Positions 11,830 to 17,590 of a DNA stretch of 17,590 bases are shown piece after piece; within the stretch, counting starts at the first letter, position 1, and each line of letters starts with the position of its first letter. The DNA is from Methanobacteriota archaeon (lineage in GTDB: Archaea > Thermoplasmatota > Thermoplasmata > RBG-16-68-12). The position numbers and the translations under genes were made by a program. The stretch spans positions 1 to 17,590 of the forward strand of contig VBMR01000126.1 in NCBI GenBank assembly GCA_005878325.1, written 5' to 3'. The notes under the pieces were generated by a model, which searched no databases, was not told the DNA's origin, and saw only the letters and a list, made by a program, of their open reading frames with translations.

Positions 11830-14473
11830 ACCAAGCGACCCCGGCGCTCACGACGAAGGAGCCCACGGCCAGGGCGATCGTCGTCACGCCATTGTCTCCG
11901 TTGACCGGAGAGCCCGTGGTGCCGGGCCCGGAACCGGGTCTCACGGTGACGTTCACCGCGACGCTCGCGCTGTTCCCGGCCGAGTCGATCCCCCGCGCAC
12001 GGATGGTCCACCTTCCCTCGGCGAGGTTCAGCCGGGCGCTCCACCTCGCGGTCCCAAGGGCCGGAGTCCAAGTCGTTCCGTCGGAGCTCACCTCCACCCG
12101 GACGACCGCGGTATCGTCCGTTGCGGTTCCGTCCACGTACACTGGCCCGGCGGGGACCGTCCCGTCTGGCGGAGGGGACGTGATGGCGACTGCGGGCTTC
12201 GTCGAATCGGGGCCTCCCGAGGGCGGGTGTGGAGTCGCGGAGGCGAGGGGGCTCCGCGGTCCCTCTCCCACGCTGTTTTTGGCCGTGACCTCGTAGTAGT
12301 ACGTGACCCCGTTGTTGACCGTGTTGTCCAGCAAGGTCAAGGCCGGTCCAGCGTCGATGAAATACGTGAGATTCGCCTCGTGGATACCTCGATACACGGT
12401 GTAATTCGTGATCGGAGCGCCTCCATCCGTGGCGGGTGCGGTCCAATTGAGCACCACGGAGCCGTTCCCCGCGGTCGCGACGAGGGACTGCGGAGCGCTG
12501 GGTACCGTCCCTCGGGCTCGCGGGGTCGCCGAGGCCTGGTCGGACCTCGGTCCTTCCCCCGCCCGATTCACGGCGCTCACCTGATAGTAATACGGCTGTT
12601 CGTTCAGCAATCCCTCATCCGCATACGAATCGACCGGGCCGATCATCGTGACGAAGGCGAGGTTTCCGGCCGTGGTCCCGCGGTAGATCTTGAAATTCGT
12701 TACGGGGGATCCCCCGTCGTTTTGCGGCCCGGTCCATTGAATGGTGACGACACGGTCCCCCGGGATGGCCTGGAGGTTCCGGGGCGCGGTCGGAATCGTG
12801 GCCGGCGTGGCCGAGACCTCGTTCGAGGGCGGCCCCTCCCCGATTTCGTTCACCGCCGTGACGACGTAGTAGTACGGCTGCCCATTCTTGAGTCCCAGAT
12901 CCGTGTAGGACGCGACGTTACCGACCGTGGTGACGTTGGAGTGGTTCCCGTGGCTCGACCCTCGGTAGATCTTGTAATTCGTGACGGGCCTCCCCCCGTT
13001 GTCGGCGGGAGGCAACCAAGCGAGCTGGACCCCACTATCCGTCGGTTCCGCCGTCAGATTCCGAACCGCATCCGGGACTGTCGCGGCCGGAACCGGCGTC
13101 GCGGACACTTCATTCGAATGACCGCTCTCGCCGATGACGTTCACCGCGGTGACGTAGTAGTAATAAGTCACGCCATTGGTCACGGGGGTGTCGGTGTACG
13201 AGAAGACGTCCGCACCGACGGTCGCGAGCCACGACTCCCCATTGGGAGACGTTCCTCGGTAGATCTTGTAGCTCGTGATTGGCGACCCGCCGTTGGACCC
13301 CGGTAACTGCCAGGAGAGCGACACGCGCGCGTCCCCTGCGATTGCGACGAGGTTCGCCGGAGGATCGGGGGCCGTGGGAGCGGGCATCGGCGTCGCAGAG
13401 ACTTCGTTGGACGGCGGGCCCTCTCCCGCCGAATTCTTAGCGGTCACGTGGTAGAAGTACTTCACCCCGTTCGTCACGGTCGTGTCCAAGTAGCTGGTGA
13501 CAGGGGGTACCTGCGCCAAGAAGGCCAGTTGACCCGAGGTCGTGCCCCGGTAGATATTGTAGTTCGTAACGGGGGATCCGCCATTGTCGGCAGGCGCCGA
13601 CCAGTCGAGCTGGACGCTTCCGTCTCCCGCGGTCGCCCGCAGGTCCACCGGCGGCCCCGGTGGCCTCGGAGGCGCGACCGGCGTCGCGGAGGCCTCGTTC
13701 GACCTCCCCCCTTCTCCGACATCGTTCTCGGCACTCACCTCGTACCAATAGGTCTGTCCGTTCGTGACGCCTGTGTCCGTGAAAGAGCCTGCGTTTCCTC
13801 CCACGGTGGCGTATCGAGACAGCTGGTCGGGGGACGTTCCTCGATAGATGTGATAATACAAGATCGGCGAACCGCCATTATCGCCCGGCGGATCCCAGGT
13901 CAGGGAGACGGTCCCGTCGCCCCCCACCGCGTTCAGGTTCTGGGGCGGACCCGGAACGGTCGGAGGAGGCGGAGGAGGCGGGGGCGGCGGCCCTCCCGGC
14001 GTCGCGGACACCTCGTTCGAGGGCCCGCTCTCACCAAAGACATTCGTCGCCGTCACGTAGTACCAATACGTCACCCCGTTCGTGACGCCCGAGTCCCTGT
14101 AGTCGGTGAACAGGAGGATCGAGTCGTAGTGGGACTCGCAACCCTGGCACTCCCCCCGGTAGATGTTGTATCCGGTGGGTAGGTCGCCGATATCCGGAGG
14201 ATCCCAATGGAGGTCCACGTATCCGTCGCCCGCGTTGGCCTGCAAGTTCCGCGGAGGGCCTGGAGGGTTGAGGAGTTCCCACCTCACGTCGGTTCCGGTC
14301 GACGAACCGCCCGCCGTGTCCCCGGGCCGGGCGTCCGGATGGAGACCGGTCCATAGCCCCATGCCGAGCGAGGCAAGGAGGAGTGCAAGGATGAGGGCCC
14401 ACGCCCACCCTCGAAACGGTGCCCTCGCACGGTCCGCCGGAAACCTAGAGATGGCCGGGAGGGTGGGGGACAC
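11669..14473 (-). CDS. Membrane-anchored surface protein with seven FN3 domains
   Basis: A 934-residue protein. Residues about 22-43 form a hydrophobic segment (signal peptide or anchor) after an Arg-rich N-terminus. Seven fibronectin type III domains of about 93 residues fill residues 70-747, each with 'PPNL-A--GDG-V-L-W--P', 'Y-IYRGT', 'TNGVTYYY-VTA-N--GEGP-SNE-SATP'. A run of ten prolines follows the first. An Ig-like domain (about 750-850, PAVAITSPPPDGTV to VAVNVTV) and a transmembrane helix (about 861-883, then RRRRFW) end the ectodomain. It should project from the cell and may serve adhesion, cell-surface structure or glycan binding. GTG 14473 is the start, about 58 bp after a TATA box. 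The cytosolic tail overlaps the convergent AlkZ-like gene by 161 bp. Confidence 0.88.
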   Translation of the reverse strand: MSPTLPAISRFPADRARAPFRGWAWALILALLLASLGMGLWTGLHPDARPGDTAGGSSTGTDVRWELLNPPGPPRNLQANAGDGYVDLHWDPPDIGDLPTGYNIYRGECQGCESHYDSILLFTDYRDSGVTNGVTYWYYVTATNVFGESGPSNEVSATPGGPPPPPPPPPPTVPGPPQNLNAVGGDGTVSLTWDPPGDNGGSPILYYHIYRGTSPDQLSRYATVGGNAGSFTDTGVTNGQTYWYEVSAENDVGEGGRSNEASATPVAPPRPPGPPVDLRATAGDGSVQLDWSAPADNGGSPVTNYNIYRGTTSGQLAFLAQVPPVTSYLDTTVTNGVKYFYHVTAKNSAGEGPPSNEVSATPMPAPTAPDPPANLVAIAGDARVSLSWQLPGSNGGSPITSYKIYRGTSPNGESWLATVGADVFSYTDTPVTNGVTYYYYVTAVNVIGESGHSNEVSATPVPAATVPDAVRNLTAEPTDSGVQLAWLPPADNGGRPVTNYKIYRGSSHGNHSNVTTVGNVASYTDLGLKNGQPYYYVVTAVNEIGEGPPSNEVSATPATIPTAPRNLQAIPGDRVVTIQWTGPQNDGGSPVTNFKIYRGTTAGNLAFVTMIGPVDSYADEGLLNEQPYYYQVSAVNRAGEGPRSDQASATPRARGTVPSAPQSLVATAGNGSVVLNWTAPATDGGAPITNYTVYRGIHEANLTYFIDAGPALTLLDNTVNNGVTYYYEVTAKNSVGEGPRSPLASATPHPPSGGPDSTKPAVAITSPPPDGTVPAGPVYVDGTATDDTAVVRVEVSSDGTTWTPALGTARWSARLNLAEGRWTIRARGIDSAGNSASVAVNVTVRPGSGPGTTGSPVNGDNGVTTIALAVGSFVVSAGVAWFILDRRRRFWRTVLGTQKRQRKPLIEETQDDVPGGGTEARSLPGTAAGRPPPR
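12232..14266 (-). repeat. Tandem array of seven FN3-coding repeats
   Basis: Seven units of about 280-300 bp encode the FN3 domains. The copies differ in most positions but keep words such as the coding sequence for IYRGT and SNEVSATP, so the array arose by duplication and then diverged. Units 2-4 and 5-7 keep the NGG-P(V/I)TNY block almost unchanged. Confidence 0.8.
13961..13990 (-). repeat. Ten-codon polyproline tract
   Basis: Ten successive proline codons (minus-strand CCG, CCT, CCC in mixed order) lie between FN3 domains 1 and 2. On the plus strand this is a purine-rich GGA/GGC run, a likely slippage-prone site. The tract probably acts as a stiff spacer and may need IF5A for translation. 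Confidence 0.85.
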
Positions 14474-14523
14474 GTCCAGGCACTGGCCACCCTCTTAGAT
14501 AGTTCTCAGGATTAGTATCGAAC

Positions 14524-14538
14524 ACAATTGTTATAAAG
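14524..14538 (-). promoter_or_regulatory. TATA-like promoter of the FN3 protein gene
   Basis: CTTTATAA (14531-14538, minus strand) is a strong archaeal TATA box in the 99-bp gap after the acyl-CoA ligase. It predicts a start near 14506, leaving a leader of about 33 bases before GTG 14473. The palindrome ACAATTGT (14524-14531) overlaps its downstream edge and might be an operator. Confidence 0.55.
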
Positions 14539-14572
14539 AAGGTACGGACGACTGCCATCTTGGCCCTGGCCG

Positions 14573-16282
14573 TCAGGCGGCGGTTCGGGGCCTCTCCATC
14601 TCCCGTTCCCGCAGCCGCCGCCGAAGGACTTTCCCCACGAGGGACTTGGGCAGGTCCTTCGTGAACTCGACCGCCCTCGGGACTTTGAAGGCCGCGAGGC
14701 GCTCCTTACAGAACGTGATAATGTCCGGCTCGGTTGCGGACATCCCATCCTTGAGGACCACGAACGCCTTGACCGTCTCCCCGCGGTACGGATCGGGGAC
14801 GCCGATCGCGGCCGCCTCCCCCACCGCGGGATGCATGAACAGGACCTCCTCGACCTCCCGCGGGTACACCTTGTAGCCGGAGCACAGGATGAGGTCCTTC
14901 TTCCGGTCGACGATGGAGAAGTATCCGTCCTCGTCCATCTTCGCGATGTCTCCGGTCAACAGCCATCCCCCGCGCAGGACGAGCGCGGTCTCGTCCGGCC
15001 GGTTCCAGTACCCCTTCATCACCTGGGGACCGCGGATCGCGAGCTCGCCGGGGCTGCCCGGGGGCACGTCGCGGGTCGAATCCTCGGGGTCCACCAGCTT
15101 CGCGTCCGTGTCCGGGAACGGGATTCCGATGCACTCCTTGACGAGGCCGCCGATCGGGTTGCAATGCGTCACCGGCGAGGCCTCCGTGAGCCCGTATCCT
15201 TCGACGAGATGGCCTCCCGTGGCGGCCTCGAACTGCTTCCGGACCTCGTTCGGAAGAGGGGCCGCCCCGGAGATGCACGCGCGGATCGAGCGGAGGTCGT
15301 ACTTCGACAGGTTCGGATGGCGGAGGATCGCAATGTACATCGTCGGGACGCCGGGGAACAGCGCCGGCTTGGTGCGGTCGATCAGCTTGAGGATCGCATC
15401 GATCTCCCGCGGATTCGGGTAGAGGATCATCTCGTTCCCTCGAACGATGGAGAAGAGCATGACCGCGGTCAGACCATAGACGTGGAACAGAGGAATCGCC
15501 CCGAGGACGCGCTCCGGACCCTGGACTTGCCCAGGGAACCAGGCGGCGGTCTGCATCGCGTTTGCGACGAGGTTCCGATGGGTGAGCATGGCCCCCTTCG
15601 GTGTGCCCGTCGTCCCGCCCGTGTATTGGAGGACGGCCACGTCGTCCGGGGCCACGTTGGCCTCCGATCCATCGGCGGGGGTCTCGACCAGGTCGGCGAA
15701 CCGGTGGACCCAGGATTCCTGCGGGATCACGAGCGGCCAATGGCCCTCTTTCGTCAGCTCCCTCTTCTTCTTGATTGGATACAGCTGACGGAGCGGCGTC
15801 TTGAGGAACTCCGCGGCGTCGCAGATCACGACCCGCCGCACCGAGCCGGATGCCCTCACCTTTGCGACATTCGGCCAGAATCGGTCCAGTGCGATGACCG
15901 TCTCCGCGCCGGCGTCGGTCCAGAGTTCCTCGAGCTCCCGCGGCGTGTAGATCGGATTCGTCTGGACCACGATCCCGCCGGCCCTCAGGATCGCGAAGAA
16001 CGCGACGACGAAGTGGGGCGTGTTCGGAAGGAGCAGCGAAACGCGGTCCCCCGGCCGGACGCCGATCCGGCGCAGACCCGCGGCCAAGCGGTCCGCGAGG
16101 GCGTCCAGGTCGCGGTAGCGGAGGACCTTCCCGTAGAACCGGATTGCGGGCCGGTCGCCATACGCCTTCGCGGCGTCCCGGAGCAAACCCTGGACGGGGA
16201 GGTCCGGATACGCGATGGAACGGGGCACGCCTGAGGGCCAGCTCGCAAACCACGGCCTCTCGAACGAGGACTCCCCCCGCAT
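14573..16282 (-). CDS. Long-chain acyl-CoA synthetase (AMP-forming), FadD-like
   Basis: A 569-residue ANL-superfamily ligase that activates a carboxylic acid with ATP and loads it onto CoA. Motifs in order: the P-loop YTGGTTGTPKGAMLTH, AIPLFHVYG, ACISGAAPLP, the adenine-binding EGYGLTEASP, the hinge LLTGDIAKMDEDGYFSIVDR, and near the C-terminus the catalytic lysine in DLPKSLVGKVLRRRL. Length matches bacterial FadD. ATG 16282 is chosen over the upstream frame to 16339 because it lies about 26 bp from a TATA-like CTTTTTAG, making a leaderless start. A fatty acid is the most likely substrate, but an aryl acid for the BoxB-like enzyme cannot be ruled out. It is divergent from crotonase 3. Confidence 0.92.
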   Translation of the reverse strand: MRGESSFERPWFASWPSGVPRSIAYPDLPVQGLLRDAAKAYGDRPAIRFYGKVLRYRDLDALADRLAAGLRRIGVRPGDRVSLLLPNTPHFVVAFFAILRAGGIVVQTNPIYTPRELEELWTDAGAETVIALDRFWPNVAKVRASGSVRRVVICDAAEFLKTPLRQLYPIKKKRELTKEGHWPLVIPQESWVHRFADLVETPADGSEANVAPDDVAVLQYTGGTTGTPKGAMLTHRNLVANAMQTAAWFPGQVQGPERVLGAIPLFHVYGLTAVMLFSIVRGNEMILYPNPREIDAILKLIDRTKPALFPGVPTMYIAILRHPNLSKYDLRSIRACISGAAPLPNEVRKQFEAATGGHLVEGYGLTEASPVTHCNPIGGLVKECIGIPFPDTDAKLVDPEDSTRDVPPGSPGELAIRGPQVMKGYWNRPDETALVLRGGWLLTGDIAKMDEDGYFSIVDRKKDLILCSGYKVYPREVEEVLFMHPAVGEAAAIGVPDPYRGETVKAFVVLKDGMSATEPDIITFCKERLAAFKVPRAVEFTKDLPKSLVGKVLRRRLREREMERPRTAA

Positions 16283-16304
16283 CGATGCAGTATCGTGCGG
16301 CGAC

Positions 16305-16346
16305 CTAAAAAGGGTGCCGCGAGCGGCCCGGGTGCGCAACGATTAT
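16305..16346. promoter_or_regulatory. Back-to-back promoters of acyl-CoA ligase and crotonase 3
   Basis: The 89-bp gap between the two start codons holds two TATA-like boxes: CTTTTTAG on the minus strand (16305-16312), about 26 bp before ATG 16282, and GATTATCC on the plus strand (16341-16348), about 27 bp before ATG 16372. Both predict leaderless messages. The closeness suggests joint control of the two acyl-CoA genes. Confidence 0.55.
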
Positions 16347-16371
16347 CCGGGCAGCATCCTCTCGCGGCTCG

Positions 16372-17130
16372 ATGCCGTCGCCCCCGCGAATCCGCCTCGA
16401 TCGGAAGGGAGGCGTGGCGATCCTGTGGATCGAGAATCCTCCCCGAAACTCCCTCCGCCTTTCGATGATCGCGGAGCTCACGGACCACGTCCCGAACCTC
16501 GAGAAGGACGAAGCCGTCGGCGCGGTCGTCGTGACGGCGGCGGGACCCTTCTCCTCCGGACTCGACATGGAGGAATGGGCGGGCTTGGCGCCCAAGGTGG
16601 CGCAGGAATGGGTCACCCGCGGTCAGGACGCCTTCTGGGCCCTGGAACACCTCACGAAACCGACCGTGGCGGCGGTCGCCGGGCCGGCCCGCGGAGCGGG
16701 AGCCGAGCTGGCCTTCGCCTGCGACCTCCGGATCGCCGACGAGGCCGCGGTGTTCTCCCTCCCGGAGGTGGACGTGGGATGGATGCCGAGCCACGGGGGA
16801 ACGGCGCGACTGGCGAAACTCGTCGGACGGTCGAGGGCCCTGGAAATCCTCCTTGGGGCCAAAGAGGTCCGTAGCCTCGATGCCTTGCGTCTGGGGCTCG
16901 TGGATCATCTTTCCTCTCCGGGACAGGTCCTCGAACAGGCCATGGGGCTCGCGGATATCTTCGCGCAGAAGCCGCGGGCGGCGGTGAAGGCGATCAAGCG
17001 GACCTTGGTCGAGGGCGATGAGAAACCGTACCGCAACCGGTTCCTCCTGGAGTCGCAGCACGCCGTCCAATTGTTGTGGACGGAGGGCTACAAGGAACGT
17101 ATGGGGAAGTTTCGGAAGAAGCCTTCCTGA
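16372..17130 (+). CDS. Enoyl-CoA hydratase/isomerase family protein (crotonase 3)
   Basis: A 252-residue crotonase-fold protein starting MPSPPRIRLDRKGGVAILWI. Oxyanion-hole segments are FSSGLDMEEW and ARGAGAELAFACD, the first with Ser-Gly-Leu in place of the usual Ala-Gly-Ala. In FSLPEVDVGWMPSHGGTARL the Glu equal to rat Glu144 is present, and in GRSRALEILLGA so is the Glu164 equivalent, making this the only one of the three crotonases here with both classical catalytic acids. The wider loop (MPSHGG for the usual IPGAGG) leaves hydratase or delta-enoyl isomerase activity both possible; mitochondrial-type enoyl-CoA isomerases share this loose pattern. It diverges from the acyl-CoA ligase across an 89-bp double promoter, suggesting joint action in fatty-acid breakdown. 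It converges with the unknown gene at the right edge, 47 bp away. Confidence 0.9.
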   Translation: MPSPPRIRLDRKGGVAILWIENPPRNSLRLSMIAELTDHVPNLEKDEAVGAVVVTAAGPFSSGLDMEEWAGLAPKVAQEWVTRGQDAFWALEHLTKPTVAAVAGPARGAGAELAFACDLRIADEAAVFSLPEVDVGWMPSHGGTARLAKLVGRSRALEILLGAKEVRSLDALRLGLVDHLSSPGQVLEQAMGLADIFAQKPRAAVKAIKRTLVEGDEKPYRNRFLLESQHAVQLLWTEGYKERMGKFRKKPS

Positions 17131-17177
17131 TTCGCGGACCGTGCGCTCGCACAAACCGCTGGCGATTCTTCCGCAGG

Positions 17178-17590
17178 TCACGACGCGCGAAGGATCGTCT
17201 CCTTCGATCCCCATCGTTTCAACTCGATGTCCAGCCCGACGTCCGTCGCGACCAGGTCGCCATGCCGCAGACCCGCGCCCCGCAAGGCCCGGGCCCGCGC
17301 TTCTTCGTCCTCGAAGACGAGGACGGCGTGGAACAGCCCGAAGTCGATCTCGACCCCGTCGCCCACCCGGACGGTTCCGATCAACCGCGTGCCGCTCGTC
17401 AGAAAGGATCCGATCGGCGGGAGACCGCGGCCTCGGACGCGTTTCAGGTAGCCGTAGCAGATGATTCGTCCCTCCGCCCATTCCCCGGGACGGACCTTCG
17501 CGTAGGTGTCCCGCGGGTCGTACCCATCGATGTCGATGAAACTCGCAGGGTCTTTCGCGTCATACTTCCAGCCCTTCTTCGGATCTCGGG
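17178..17590 (-). CDS. Unrecognised protein, N-terminus cut off by window edge
   Basis: The minus-strand frame is open from the right edge to TGA at 17178, giving about 137 residues of C-terminal sequence. It starts inside DPKKGWKYDAKDP, passes DIDGYDPRDTYAKVRPGEW, and continues with alternating strands (GRIICYGYLKRV, TRLIGTVRVGDGVEIDFG, FHAVLVFEDEEARARAL, DLVATDVGLDIELKRWG). The pattern suggests a compact beta-rich cytosolic domain. I do not recognise a family. The frame is real in my view because it lacks stops over its whole length, has coding-like composition and its stop lies neatly 47 bp from crotonase 3. A TTG at 17384 is not a credible start. Confidence 0.6.
   Translation of the reverse strand, partial: RDPKKGWKYDAKDPASFIDIDGYDPRDTYAKVRPGEWAEGRIICYGYLKRVRGRGLPPIGSFLTSGTRLIGTVRVGDGVEIDFGLFHAVLVFEDEEARARALRGAGLRHGDLVATDVGLDIELKRWGSKETILRAS

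Noticed and set aside
11830..13306. Long plus-strand open frame opposite the FN3 gene
   Set aside because: It is Arg/Gly/Pro-rich, has no recognisable domain and mirrors the FN3 repeats on the other strand; high GC content keeps such shadow frames open.
14706..16253. Long second minus-strand frame within the acyl-CoA ligase gene
   Set aside because: It overlaps all the ligase motifs in another frame and is Arg/Gly/Pro-rich, as expected of a GC-driven shadow.
1..17590. CRISPR array, tRNA or rRNA genes, intact insertion sequence
   Set aside because: No regular short repeats with spacers, no cloverleaf-like stretch in the short gaps, and no transposase or flanking terminal repeats were found by eye; the DUF2080 gene alone is not a mobile element.

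Overview
The window reads as high-GC archaeal DNA. AT-rich TATA-like boxes sit about 25-30 bp upstream of several first start codons, which fits leaderless transcripts, while genes inside operons carry Shine-Dalgarno sites. The gene content also fits: archaeosine-type queC/queD, a VapBC pair with an AbrB-like antitoxin, a DUF2080 protein, a HisA-like TIM-barrel protein and a membrane protein that looks roadblock/longin-like. A mesophilic member of the Thermoplasmatota is my best guess, but this is inference. No rRNA, tRNA, CRISPR array or intact insertion sequence was seen.

Layout. 1-1724 (minus): a left-truncated NRDE/TANGO2-family protein, a TPR-like helical protein and a vapBC module with a clear palindromic operator. 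1743-3227 (minus): queD, a small cupin and queC, two steps of 7-deazaguanine (preQ0/archaeosine) synthesis flanking the cupin. 3324-4412 (minus): a four-helix membrane protein with a cytosolic roadblock/longin-like domain. 4504-7656 (minus): two crotonase-fold enzymes and a BoxB-like diiron oxygenase. 7708-7934 (minus): a frame-broken methyltransferase remnant. 7984-10044 (plus): a DUF2080 protein, a zinc-ribbon/HisA-like fusion and an alpha/beta hydrolase, tightly packed. 10162-10575 (minus): dCMP deaminase, divergent from an AlkZ-like winged-helix protein (10639-11829, plus). 11669-14473 (minus): a 934-residue membrane-anchored protein with seven FN3 domains. 14573-16282 (minus): an acyl-CoA ligase, divergent from a third crotonase (16372-17130, plus). 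A right-truncated unknown gene (minus) closes the window.

How the genes may work together. The main theme is acyl-CoA chemistry: one CoA ligase, three crotonases and a BoxB/PaaA-type diiron protein that keeps every expected iron ligand. Together they suggest an oxygen-dependent 'epoxidise the CoA thioester' route in an archaeon, related to but not the same as bacterial box/paa pathways, because boxA, boxC and the paaBCDE subunits are absent here. The boxB-like gene and one crotonase gene also share an AACCT/AGGTT inverted-repeat half-site in their promoter regions. This is the most interesting candidate system in the window.
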